Both the position numbers and the translations under genes were made by a program. Positions 49,190 through 60,899 of a DNA stretch of 64,000 bases are shown piece after piece. This DNA is from Nepenthes gracilis. Lineage: Eukaryota > Streptophyta > Magnoliopsida > Caryophyllales > Nepenthaceae. The stretch is taken from assembly GCA_033239525.1 (NCBI GenBank), contig BSYO01000030.1:12545030-12609029 (forward strand), in the 5' to 3' direction. The notes under the pieces are model-generated. The model had not been told where the DNA came from. It was given only the letters and a program-made list of their open reading frames with translations, and made no database searches. Numbering within the stretch: the first letter of the stretch is position 1; each line of letters begins with the position of its first letter.

Positions 49190-49800
49190 CCATAATCTCC
49201 CTACCTCCCGATCACGAATGATTTTAACACAAAGAATCTGGTTTACCAGTCTTAGGTCTTTCCTGGCAAAGGATTACCCAAGTTATTCCTTTAACTTTTT
49301 TATCCGACCACTGTTTTGTCCAAAGATCAACATGTCATCCACGTAAAGGAGAAGGATAACAAAATTATCTTCGAAAACCTCTTGTGAAAACACACAGTGA
49401 TCATAAGTAGTCCGCCGGTATCCTTAATTAATCATGATTGATTCAAACTTCTTATACCATTGCCTTGGAGCCTGTTTCAACTCATATAAGCTCTTCCTTA
49501 GACGACAAACTAGTCGCTCCTTCTCTTTAAGCTTGAATCCTTTCGGCTATTCCATGTAAATTTTTTCTTTCAGTTTACTATAGAGAAGTGCCGTTTGGAC
49601 ATCCATCTGCTCCACTCTCAAATTCCGAGTGGCTACCAAACCCAGCGTAACCCGTATGGATGACATCTTTACCACGAGAGCAAAAATCTCATCAAATTTA
49701 ATTCCCTTCCGTTGACTAAAACCTTTCACTACTAGCCATACCTTATACTTTAGCTTCATGGTATTCTCATCCGTTTTTAACCAGAAGATCCATTTGTTCT
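49190..49800 (-). pseudogene. Copia-2 reverse transcriptase
   Basis: The open part 49759-49547 (70 residues) holds L-V-V-K-G-F-S-Q, F-D-E-I-F and Q-M-D-V-Q-T-A near residues 51-57, so the first catalytic Asp is kept. The Y-V-D-D motif is intact at 49345-49334. Frameshifts and stops between these two parts disable the frame. This RT is better preserved at its active site than that of Copia-1. Confidence 0.9.
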
Positions 49801-50229
49801 TTAGAGCCTTCTTCCCTTAGGAAGCTTGGCTAAATCAAAAGTGTAATTCTCATGAAGAGAACTCATTTTATCGTTCATGGCTTCCAATCATTTCTCTTTA
49901 CTCTCGTCATCTATAACCTCTTCATAACTCTCAAACTCTCTGATATCAGTGAGTATAATATATTTATTGGGTGACAAATGGATCAACGACCGTCTGTTTC
50001 GTGAGAATCGTCTGACAGGCACATCCTCGGCCAGTTGAGGGATGATTTTGTCCTGGTTTTATCAGGTGCCATGATCGCCCCTCCATTATCCTCAGCTGCC
50101 TCAGGATCATTGTCCTTGTCTTCCAGGGATATTGGATGGATAATTTTGATATTTACTTTGTCCGCCTACTTAACATCACATTTGGCCTTCCTGCTAATAT
50201 CTTCAATCGTTTTATTTTTAACAAAGGTT

Positions 50230-51181
50230 ACGTTCTTTGATCGGATAAGTCTTCTCCCAATTGGATTATAAAATCTGTAACCCGGCTCATCTTTTTCATA
50301 ACCCAGAAAGACACACTGCATCGTTTTTTGCTCCAACTTTATCTTTTCATCTCTTGGGATATAAACAAAGGCTTTACATCCAAATACTTGTAGATGACCA
50401 TAAGATGACTCCTTACCCGACTATATCTTCTTCGACGTTTCACCCTTCAAGGGTTTATGGGTGACATATTTATGATGTAAGCCGCTGTCTTCAGTGCTTC
50501 AACCCAGAAGTGTTCAAGAAGCTTAGTTTTGGAAAGTATGCACCGTACTCTTTTTAAAAGTGTGCGGTTCATCCTCTTAATTACTCCGTTCAACTGTGGC
50601 GTCTTTGGAGGCATTTTTTTATACCTAATACCATGTGGCTGGCAATAGGCATCAAAATACCATATGTATTCACCACCGTTATCATTTTGGACGGCCTTTA
50701 TTTTCTTCCCGTCTTGACGCTCAACAAGAGTATAAAATTATTCAAATATATCGAGAACTTGGTCCTTAGTTTTCAGTGGGTAAATCCACAATTTTTTGAA
50801 ACAATTTTCAATAAAAGAAACGAAATATTGGGTTCCATCAAACGACTTCTCTTTGAATGGTTTACACACATTTATGTGGATGAGATCAAGTAGTTCTGCC
50901 TTTGGAGTGGACAAGTCTCCATGAAATGAGACTCTCCTTTATTTGTTGGCCAAGTAATGAGGACACGTCCTTAGTCCATCCTCATTTATACCGTCAATAA
51001 AGCCCATCCTGGGCAGATGATATAGTTTACGTTCACTCATGTGGCTCAACCTCCTGTGCCATAAATCCTCGGTCTCCTTAATGATTGTAACATTTATGTT
51101 TTCGGTCGTTGCGGACGTCTTCATTATGTACAGGCCGGAGTACTTTTTTCCTCTTGCCAATACCAGAGATCGTCTGGTCAA
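50230..51181 (-). pseudogene. Copia-2 integrase, two catalytic positions changed
   Basis: The zinc-binding N-terminus is visible in 51181-50939 (H-R-R-L-S-H ... T-C-P-H-Y, where the last position should be Cys). The core can be followed from about 50930 to 50440 in one frame apart from a TAA near 50740. The first catalytic Asp reads Asn (AAT at 50872-50874) and the second is kept in N-D-N-G-G-E-Y (GAT at 50681-50683). The Glu of the N-G-x-x-E-R-M-N-R-T segment reads Lys (AAG at 50576-50578). Both changes are G-to-A on the coding strand. Confidence 0.9.
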
Positions 51182-51184
51182 TTT

Positions 51185-51470
51185 TCACTCACCTTCACAG
51201 AAGATGTTACAATAACCTTCATCATCCAGCTGACCAGCTGAGATGATATTGAACATGATGATAGGGACATGTTGGACATCCTTTAGCAACAGCTTCGTCC
51301 TATTATTGGTAACCAGTACAACGTCACCCATACCAATAATTCGAAATGTTCCTTTGTTACCCATCCTCATCACTCCAAAGTCCCCTAGAGTGTAGGACGT
51401 GAATAATTTCCTTCTAGACATGGCATGCAAGGTGGCACCAGAATAATCATCCAGCCGGACTCCTCGTCCG
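51185..51470 (-). pseudogene. Copia-2 aspartic protease
   Basis: The open stretch 51430-51185 has the N-G/N-K-G-T-F-R-I-I-G-M-G-D core and L-L-L-K-D-V-Q-H-V-P segments expected after the active site. The active-site tetrad reads Y-S-G-A instead of D-S-G-A near 51455-51444, and the frame shifts just upstream. Confidence 0.82.
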
Positions 51471-51589
51471 TCAGGTTTTTCACGTTCTCTTCACATGTCA
51501 ATAGGAGACCACCTCCTATAACCAGTGAGATAGAGGACTTATTCTCACCTGGCCCCTTTTTTCCTTTTTTGCGTTCTCATTCTTCCACT

Positions 51590-52337
51590 TGAAACATTAC
51601 TTCTTGATGTGATCCTTTTTGCCACAATAATGGCACTCAAGGTTTTGATTATTTGACCGTAATTTGTTGTGTCCTTTCTCTCCAGGCTTCTGGCCACGTC
51701 CTCTACTCCTTCCCCTGGATTAGGTCACAAGTACTTTACTATGTGAAGACGTTGAGGCCCATTGTGACCGCCTTGACTCGTTCATGAGTAAAGAAGTAAT
51801 TACCTCGTCCAACTTCAACGTATCTTTTCCTAATAGTAAAGTGGTGACGATGTGATCATAAGAGGTTGACAAAGAGGTCAACAACACCAATACCTTGTCC
51901 TCCTCCTTAATTACCTCATCAAGGGCGGATATTTATGTCACGATCCGATTAAATTTGTCCAAATGCTTTTCAAAGTTACCGTCTTCTGACAATCGTAGAC
52001 CATAGAACTGTTTCTTTATATGTAATTTAGTTGTCAAGGATTTAGATTTATATCAATTCTCTAACTTCTTCCACACTTTTCTCGGATCAGTCAGGCTAAG
52101 AACCTCCTGGAGCGTGTTGTCCGCCAGGTATAACTTAATAGTGCAATTGGCAAGGTCTTGTTTATCTTGCCAGCCTTTCACTGACAAGTTTTTCGACTTA
52201 TCTTTTTTTTTTAGTGCTTTTATTATTCTATCTCTAGTTAAGATATTCTTCACCCTCTTTTGCCAAAGGATGAAATTACCCTACCTATTAAAATATTCTA
52301 CACTGAACAGCATGTTCTTTGAAAATGATGATGCCAT
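51590..52337 (-). pseudogene. Copia-2 gag
   Basis: The likely start is the ATG at 52337, with F-x-V-E-Y-F-N-R and W-Q-K-R segments following across a stop. The open stretch 52253-52053 carries L-T-R-D-R-I-I-K-A-L and I-K-L-Y-L-A-D-N segments typical of this gag family. A CCHC knuckle at 51635-51594 is interrupted by TAA at 51599-51597, just before its last Cys. Confidence 0.85.
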
Positions 52338-52358
52338 TCAGGTGGAGTTCTCAACATG

Positions 52359-52370
52359 TCTTTGACACCA
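52359..52370 (-). other. Copia-2 primer-binding site, changed
   Basis: The minus strand reads TGGTGTCAAAGA, two bases after the 5' LTR end. It differs from the tRNA-iMet site TGGTATCAGAG at two positions within the first eleven. Confidence 0.7.
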
Positions 52371-52689
52371 CTTGTTGGCCGGAATGAACGATCGACTATC
52401 AACGGCACATGAACAATACACGCGCATATGGTAAAATGAAAGCAGAATAAGAGAAATGAATACCAAGTATTTTACGTGAAAAACCCTTCTAAAGTAAGAA
52501 AAAAAATCACAAGACACCAAGTCCACAATAAAATCACTAAGTATGAGACATTGGTTATACAAACCACAGGAGGCAAAAATACAAGAACAGAGCAAAGGTG
52601 AACAAAGAACGACAACACTTTTGTTCTCACTCACTGCTCTCTTTCTTTTTATACTTTCGCTCCTCTAATTAGCAGTGAGTATGCGTATT

Positions 52690-52700
52690 CATATATATAG
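52690..52700 (-). promoter_or_regulatory. Probable TATA box of Copia-2
   Basis: The minus strand reads CTATATATATG in the middle of the 5' LTR, downstream of the W-box-type cluster. The same sequence exists in the 3' LTR near 47798-47808. Confidence 0.5.
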
Positions 52701-52882
52701 ACACGTCTTCCAACAACATGAGCAACCATTGCTCAGCATAGTGGTTCGTGGTTGGTGCACAATTTTCAAAGTCAGCATGTGCATACGCACGCCCTACCCT
52801 ACAGCAGGCGACGCATGCCTGCTCCTACAGACTGATCAGTTATTATCCCAAAAAAGATGTCTTTTAACTATCCAATTAAGTA

Positions 52883-53110
52883 GGTCAACTGTATACCCAT
52901 TGGGATATGACAGTCATTCAGAACTTCTATATCCAGCCGATCAACCCTTGTTGACCGTCTTCTCTTCTTGGCTAGTTAACACCCCGTTGACCATCGGAGT
53001 TGTTCGTCTGAGATCCTTTAGCAATTCTGTACGACTCATGACCTCACCCGGTCAATACGTTGACCGGTTACTGTTATCCATCCAGAAGGTTCCGGTCAAC
53101 ATAGTTGACC
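52883..53110 (-). promoter_or_regulatory. W-box-type cluster in Copia-2 U3
   Basis: At least seven GGTCAA or TTGACC cores occur in 228 bases, mostly as inverted pairs separated by 4-8 bases (for example CCGGTCAACATAGTTGACCGG near 53090-53110). TTGAC(C/T) is the core bound by WRKY transcription factors in plants. The equivalent cluster in the 3' LTR is at 48032-48260, with some pairs decayed. Induction by stress or pathogens would fit but is inferred only. Confidence 0.55.
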
Positions 53111-53205
53111 GGAATTTCTTTTACTTATCATGAGTATAGTAGCACATAGTGCTCCGTCCAAGTCCTCCGGTCACAAGGACTTTCACACGGGAGTGATTTC
53201 CAACA

Positions 53206-55025
53206 CAATGTACATCCAGGAGATACTTATATGCACTTTTGGCAAATTATTTGTGCCTGATATATACTTGAAATAATGCTCGTGTGGCGTAATGTTTTGC
53301 CGCAACACATGATACACACCTGATGGACACACATGTACCAGTCTTATATATAAGTCACATCCGACTGATTTTTAATATTTTCTATCATATTTTTTGAGAA
53401 AAGTGAGAGAATGAGAAGAGGAGAAGAAGGAAAAGAAAATAGAAAAGGTTAGATGAAGATATTTAAAGTTAATTTAAGAAACATTTTTGATAAATTTAAA
53501 AATAAGACAAATGCATGCAAAACTCTTTCCATTCTTATTGATTTTTCTCTACTTCATTGAGTATTTATTATTTTAAATATTTATACATATTATATTTTTA
53601 TAAATAGACCGTTTATATTCCACATGCATAGACCTCATTCTCATCCTTTGTAAATTTTATGAAGTTTATGTCCAAAATTCATGGATATTGTGTTGTCAAA
53701 TTAATTTTTATATTTATACTCATGCACGTACTAAAATTTAGATTTAATACCTTCATATGTTTTATTTTCATATAAAATATCTAGCATGTTTTTAATTCTC
53801 AAATATATGGCTTGCATGTCTTGTAATTGTCTTAATTTGCTCTTGCATACTTGTCAATTGAGATGAAAGGTAGGAACTATAAACTTTTACTGATTTTTCT
53901 GTAGATTTATACCTTAACCAGTTCATATGTTTAAAAATTTTATAATATAACTTTTGTATGTTTTAAGATGAGCATGTTCAATTTCCTATAAAAATTTAAG
54001 GCACCACATAACAAGTATTTGAAAGAATTTAGAAGAAAACTCTACAATTGAAAAAAAAATTAATGATATTTTTTCGATATAAGAAAATATGACAGACTAT
54101 TGGTAATTGTGTAGAGATTTTTTCTTTATTATATACAGGTCATTATAAGAAATTAGTTGTGATGTATTATACCATATTTTAATATATTATAATGGTAATC
54201 GATATTCGAATCTATTATCCATGGGTTAAAAGCGACATTCGATCCCGTCTATAAGTTTATATGTATAATAACCCACTTATAAATTTTAAATAGAAGCGTA
54301 AAACCTTTAATTATATAAAAATATATATAATATAAGTTTTAATTATTTACTCATTTATTGGTAAGACCCAATTAATCATTAATCCATAGGAATTAATATG
54401 ATTTGAATATATTTTTTATAGTGCATTATAAATTAGGAATTAAAAAAAGAAATTTAAAACCTTTGCATGAATATTGTGAAAATTTATGGCCTTACATTTA
54501 AATTTTTTTGTCATTGTCCATTTTAGTATGTTTTAATATAAATTGTTTATCGGATCGTAAAAAATCTATAAGTTTTATTAAACAATTGACTTACTCTTAC
54601 TTTTATTTTCTTTACTAACCCCCTTCAATTTAACGACTCGAGTCCAACTTGCAGGTAGAGAGGACTAACGGAAGAGCTATGCAGGGGATTAGAATTAAGA
54701 AATTTGAATGATTTGAATGTCGTATTATACCTTAGAATAATAGCTTTATGTTATTTAATTTTATTGTGGTTAATGGTTTTTTGTTACATAAAAGTTGTGA
54801 TATTCTTGTCGATTATGTAGTCAAATTTCGATTATCATTTCAATATTTTTAATGGGTTATAATTTTTGAGTACTCTGATATAAATATAATACTCATTTTT
54901 TTAAATATTTTGAGATCAGGTTATTATTAGTTATAGAGTCACTAGATGGTGTACTATTTTCAGTAATGTGATATGATTCATTATTTTATTTCAGGTCATT
55001 ATCAACATATGACTTTAGGGTCACA
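53206..55025 (+). mobile_element. Solo-LTR-like block F2, right part
   Basis: This continues F2 after Copia-2. Landmarks in order are CACATCCGACTG (53347), a GAGAATGAGAAGAGG leader (about 53407) matching GAGAATGAGAAGATG in F1 (46196), GACAAATGCATGC (about 53507), and a stretch at 54190-54440 homologous to 58260-58500 in F3. The proposed 3' end is TTTAGGGTCACA (55025). Its total length without Copia-2 is about 2.06 kb. Borders rest on family similarity; no target duplication was found. Confidence 0.6.
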
Positions 55026-57582
55026 CTTAATGCCAAAATTTATTAATATGATTAAATTTTAAAAATTTCAAGATATCAGGATTGGGACGCATCAGATTTG
55101 GCTTCTGAATGGTTTTAACTCAATTCTTCAAAACTAAAGACTTACGTATCATCCTTGCACGGGTTTGGTTTCAATGCTATATTTATTGTTTTAGGAATAT
55201 TGAGAAAATTAAAAAGAAGTAAAGTATATCTTATAATAAAAAGTAGTAATTAAATATTCGTTACACTATAATTCACTTCGGTGTGTAGTAAAAAGAAAAT
55301 TTTATAGTCATCGTTTTTTTATTTTCTATGATAACATCCCTTATTTCTTAAAATGTCTCGATAACATATTACTTGTTCATCTATTTGTTATTGTATAAGT
55401 TTGTGAGAATAAATTAAAGAATAAAACTGTACATTACAAAAGAATATATTAAAAAAATAATTGAGTCCCTATTTATTTATTGAAAAATATTTATCAAATA
55501 GAAAATACTTTTATAAAAATTAAGTTTTTGGAAAATATTGTTTACATTTTTTTGTGAAAAATATTTTTAAAGAAAATGATTTCTTGTTAAAATATTCTTT
55601 GATATTTGGCATATATAAGAAAATTTAGAGTATCACACAAATTGATTAATAATATTGGATGCCAACTATGATTAATTATAGTAATATCTTTTGAGACGAT
55701 ATCTTTTGAGACGATGATGATACTTCACGATCAAAAAATATAAAAATTCATCAGCAGTTGGTCCTTAATAGAATCATATTTTATTTTAATGGTGGAATTA
55801 AGGACACCGCCAATCCGTGACCTACAGCTTGATTGGGGGGCGTCGATGGCTAGCAATCACCAGTGGCAACTTGCAAAACAAGGTCGAGGCAATCCGTCCG
55901 ATAACCGACACGGTGGCTCAAGGCATCATCAGCCAATGATCAATGACAAAGGCAAGGGCACCGATGACCAATGGAATTTGATGGTCGCTAGGATATCGGC
56001 AAATGGTAGATCTAGGTAATGGTGTTTTAATCAACAACCAACAATTATAGCCAAAACGTCACTGTCTGATCACTAACAGCAAGGTGAGGATGTTAACGGC
56101 CATCATTGATGGTGGAAGTTTGAGAAATCACAAGGCGATCGACGATTAATGGGGGCCATCGTGTCGTCCAACTATTAATGGTTACGGCCCAGGGCATTGC
56201 CAGTCGATAACTAGTAGAAGCATGGGGCATCATAGATTATAATGCTACTTTACCCCCCCAACTTATTTAGTGTCATATTTACGTAATTTTATTTGATTGA
56301 TTTATTTAGTGTTATTATTTTATCTTATAGATCAAAAAAAATTATTATGACAAACCTTGAGAATGGGCAAAGGAACGCACTAACCAAGGACGGCCGCCAT
56401 ATTTATTTTCCTTAATTATTCGGTCAATCATACAAGCAAAAAAAAAAATATATATATATATAGGGTTAAAGATGCAAATATTTATTTCCGATGGAGAATT
56501 TTTTTTTATTTTATACGAGCAAGCTGGAATTTTTTTTTTTTTAAGCATTTTCGATGTTTGGTGAGGTTATAAAATTTCAATGTTGTTTTTTTATTTTTTA
56601 GTTGAAAAATAATAAGAATAGTAAAATAATAAAAACGTTACCCTTTTCTTTAGATTATATAAAAACAAAAAAAAATCAAAAAAATTCACGAAAAAAAAAT
56701 TATAATTTTTTTTTGGCAACGTGCCGCACACAATAGGAAAATATGAAAAAAAAAAAAGAGAAATCCAAAAGAAAAATTCTTTACATTAATAAAAATAAAA
56801 AAGATCTTTACATTATATTATATATATTTTTTTCAAATTATAGTTTTTTTTAAATAACAAAAATAATTAAAATAAAAAAACTAAATTAAAAAAAAAAACA
56901 TATTTGAATCTAGTGCACTTGTCGTTTCCATTTTATTTTTGTTTGATTGATTTATTTATTTACTAACAGTGGTATTTTTATAAATTCACATCACATCCAA
57001 CACATTTAGGTGAACATAATAGCATGGCATGGCACAAGTTCTTGTATTGTCCTTAAACCAAAACAATTTCAATCATTAACCTGAGATGATACAATTATTA
57101 TCTCAATTTTGCCAGATAAACTCTGAAAATTTTGACCAATATATAAAAGATTTTAAAGAAGAATATAAAACCTTTATTAACCCGCTTTGTATATGAGATA
57201 TTGCCTATCTCAAACTATTCTCATTTTTCTTAAAAGATAAACTCAATCTATATCTATACAGATAAGGATACAGAAAGAGTTCTTAAAATGTAATTTCCTA
57301 TAAATACGACACAGATCTTATAGCGCAAAATTATGGGTTTTTTCTTAAAAGTAAAATGAGTTATTTTACAACTGTTCGGAAAGACTTAAGGATATCTTAA
57401 ATACTTATCCATATCATAACTTTAAGGAATGACATATCAAATTTTTCTTTGATTTGTTATCACCACATATATGAGGGTTTGTTGAAATGATATACAACGA
57501 AAAATTCTTTTGAAAATGGTTCAATGAGGACTATGAATATTTTGTGCATTTGACCAAAAATGCTCAATAATGGGACACTACA
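55026..57582. other. AT-rich DNA with a GC-richer patch, no gene recognised
   Basis: The GC-richer patch 55785-56250 contains a 76-codon frame (55789-56019 +) of low complexity in Gln, Arg, Gly and Ser. I recognise no domain. 56348-56482 is a diverged relative of 60977-61097. Long poly-A/T tracts occur at 56430-56900. Confidence 0.4.
56348..56482. repeat. Diverged dispersed repeat, left member
   Basis: It matches 60977-61097 at about seven bases in ten by eye, including ATTATTCGGTCAATCATACA versus ATTCAATCAATCATACA and GATGCAAAT near the ends. The pair brackets the F3 block and its tandem duplication. Confidence 0.6.
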
Positions 57583-58721
57583 TGTAAAGTACAAACTTTA
57601 AAATATAATTTTAATTGTAATTAATTAAATTAAAATAAAAATATTATTACGATTAAATAAAGATTGGATCAAAATTGATGTTTTGACCGGTCATATTAAA
57701 TTAAGTGACATCCGATCAACGCCTAACACACACACGTGTGTGTTTTGGCAAAAATGATTTGCCTGAATGATGCCTCTGAGGCACTCGTATGCATTTTAGG
57801 TAAATTAATCACGCCCGATATGCACCCAAGAGATATGTTCTTTAATTTCACACTTAAATATTTAAGTATATATTTTACATATTTTAATTTCACACTTAAT
57901 AATTTTTGCATGTTTTATAATTGAAAAGAAAATAATGAAATTGCACAAGTTATGCTAATTTTCCTACAAATTCTAAAATAACGGTATCTGCATGATTAAA
58001 AACTTTATAATATAACTCTTACATGCTTTAAAAATTGTATATTTAAGTTCTTATAAAAATTATAATATATTTTATACGTAGTTTTTGAAAAATTAAGGAA
58101 AAAAATTGCACATAAATCAAAGGACAATGATATTTTTTCAGTATGAACAAATACAAAAAAATTATTATCGTATTCGAGTAGAGTTTTCATTTAATTATGC
58201 ACAGATTATTTTACAAAATTAACGATAATATATTATGATATGTGTTAGTATATTATCGTCATAATTGAGATTCAAACATATTATTCATGGCTTAAAAATT
58301 GTATTTGACTCTATCTACAATATTATATATATGATAGCCCATCTACGAGTTATGAATAGTAACACATAACTTTTAATTGTGTGAAGATACATATAACCCG
58401 AGTTTTAATTAGTCATTCTTTTATCGGTGAAGCCTCTAAGTAATCATTGGTCTACAAAATTTATATAATTTGAGTATATCTTAATAATGCATAGTTTAAA
58501 GAAAAAAAAATTAATTATCACCCTCAAATTATGCAAGTATGACAATTCATGTCATGTGATTTGATTTATTATCAATTCGGATTGTTTGTTAGTGTTTGTC
58601 ATTTTTCAAGTTTGAGTCTTGATATTTTTAATTGATTTGTGATCGGTTAATAGATAAATAAAATTTTAAAATCATAAATTAAGAATTTATTGAATGGGTA
58701 CCTTAGATTTGGAACGTGACA
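57583..58721 (+). mobile_element. Solo-LTR-like block F3, about 1.1 kb
   Basis: It starts TGTAAAGTACAAAC and ends TTTGGAACGTGACA. It shares its first 250 bases and a later 240-base stretch with F2. CACTA occurs at 57576-57580 and at 58720-58724, near both ends, but not exactly at TG and CA, so the target duplication is uncertain. Its last 319 bases belong to the 1.25 kb tandem duplication and recur ending at about 59956. The palindrome ACACACACGTGTGTGT lies at about 57729-57744. Confidence 0.6.
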
Positions 58722-59655
58722 CTAACAACTACCTAGGAATGAGCTAGGGTAGCTACTGAGTTTAGTAATAATTTTTACCTGAAAAATGTTGACAATTTCT
58801 TATGCTTATTATGTTTGAAAAAGAAACAAAACAAAACAAAGGGAGTAGTTGTGGCTAAAAGAAAAAAATCATTGTTTTCAAAGGCCATTGTGTATTCCAT
58901 ATTTTTTTATAGTAATAAGTTCATAGCATTGTTTTCAACCATTACAGAGTTGGAAGGACCATAGTGTAATATGATCTACGTATATAAATTGATATTACTT
59001 ACTTAGCATAATTTGACATAAATAAAAGTTCAGTTCATGAGGAGAGGTCATTTCTTTCATTATAGCATTATTCAAACTAAAGTTGTGTTGCTTTGATTGT
59101 GATATATATTTATTTATACTTATGTACAACTTTTAATAATAACCTGTGAGTTTGATCATTTTTTTTAAGATATATATCTAGTGAGATTGAAAATCAAAAG
59201 TAAAAAGTGGGGTTCATGTATATAGTATATATTGGCATTGAGGAGACATTCTCACAAATAAAACTATCTAAATTTTTTGCTATAAGATAGGTCGAGATAT
59301 GTTTTTTTTTTTGGAATTATACATTTGAATTATATTATTTATTGGGTTAATGGTTGAAATATAAACATATACACAATGTTTTATAAAAGATATAAACATT
59401 TTTGGTTATCATCATGGAAAATCCTTACAAGGTTAAACTTATTCATTAGGGTCACCTAAAAGTTCAAAGGTTGTTACATATGCTAAATATAATCCAAGAC
59501 CTATAAAAGTAGAGCTTTTCTTTTATTGAGTTAATTTTCAGTGTTCTATAGCAATTTTGTGTTATTTGATGACTAGCAATAAATAGGTAGATGGGTGTAA
59601 TGAATGCTAAAAAATTACACCTTTGTCCAACTTATTTGAAATTATTTTTAGGTAA
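58403..59655. repeat. 1.25 kb tandem duplication, unit 1
   Basis: From TTTTAATTAGTCATTC, this unit is directly repeated 1253 bases later at more than nine in ten identical positions by eye. It includes the 3' end of F3 and about 930 bases of flanking DNA. No coding frame is conserved. Confidence 0.95.
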
Positions 59656-60899
59656 TTTTAATTAATTATTCCTTTATCGGTGAAGCCTCTAAGTAATCAT
59701 TGGTCTACAAAATTTATATGATTTGAGTATATTTTAATAATGCATAGTTTAAAGAAAAAAATTTTAATTATCACCGTCAAATTATGCAATTATGACAATT
59801 GTGTCATGTGATTTGATTTATCATCAATTTGGATTGTTTGTTAGTGTTTGTCATTTTTCAAGTTTGAGTCCTGGTATTTTTAATTGGTTTGTGGTTGGTT
59901 AATAGATAAATAAATTTCTAAAATCATAAATTAAGAATTTATTTGGAACGTGACACTAACAACTACCTAGGAATGAGCTAGGGTAGCTACTGAGTTTAGT
60001 AATAATTTTTACCTGAAAAATGTTGATAATTTCTTATGCTTATTATGTTTGAAAAAGAAACAAAACAAAACAAAGGGAGTAGTTATGGCTAAAAGAAAAA
60101 AATCATTGTTTTCAAAGGCCATTGTGTATTCCATATTTTTTTATAGTTATAAGTTCATAGCATTGTTTTTAACCATTAAAGAGTTGAAAGGACCTTAATA
60201 AAACATGATCTGCGTATATAAATTGATATTGCTTACTTTGTATAATTTGACATAAATATAAGTTCATTTCATGAGGAGAGGTCATTTCTTTCATTATAGC
60301 ATTGTTCAAACTAAAGTTGTGTTGCTTTGATTGTGATATATATTTATTTATACTTATGTACAACTTTTAATAATAACCTGTGAGTTTGATCATTTTTTTA
60401 GGATATATATCTAGTGAGATTTGAAGTCAAAAGTAAAAAGTGGGGTTCATGTATATAGTATATATTGGCCTTGAGGAGACATTCTCACAAATAAAACTAT
60501 CTAAATTTTTTGCTGTAAGATAGGTCGAGATATATATATATATTTTTTTTTGAATTATACATTTGAATTATATTATTTATTGGGTTAATGGTTGAAATAT
60601 GAACATATACACAATGTTTTATAAAAAATATAAATATTTTTGGTTATCATTACGGAAAATCCTTACAAGGCTAAACTCATTCATTAAGGTCACCTAAAAG
60701 TTTAAAGGTTGCTGCATATGCTAAATATAATCTAAGACCTATAAAAGCAGAGCTTTTCTTTTATTGAGTTAATTTTCAGTGTTCTATAGCATTTTTGTGT
60801 TACTTGAAGACTAACAATAAATAGGTAGATGGGTGTAATGAATGCTAAAAAATTACACCTTTGTCCAACTTATTTGAAATTATTTTTAGGTAATTTTAT
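59656..60899. repeat. 1.25 kb tandem duplication, unit 2
   Basis: It starts TTTTAATTAATTATTC; TTTTAATTA at both edges is a likely microhomology. It lacks an 18-base segment present in unit 1 (about 58691-58708, GAATGGGTACC region) and has a longer TA run near 60532-60542. It is followed by a TTTA/TTA simple-sequence stretch to about 60945. Confidence 0.95.

Larger units (their letters stand above)
47481..53205 (-). mobile_element. Copia-2, a complete but dead Ty1/Copia element
   Basis: This is a 5.7 kb minus-strand element with LTRs of 833 and 875 bases, a primer site, gag, protease, integrase, RT and RNase H in Copia order. It is nested in F2. Flanks CATTG (47476-47480) and CAATG (53206-53210) differ at one base and are probably the aged target duplication. 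Sequence features of RT and integrase resemble the Tork/Tnt1 lineage (inference). Stops and changed catalytic residues show it is dead. Confidence 0.93.
52373..53205 (-). repeat. Copia-2 5' LTR
   Basis: The LTR is 833 bases long, with plus-strand ends TGTTGGCCGGAATG and TTCCAACA. Reading the minus strand, U3 contains the W-box-type cluster, followed about 180 bases later by a TATATATATGAA box. Confidence 0.93.
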
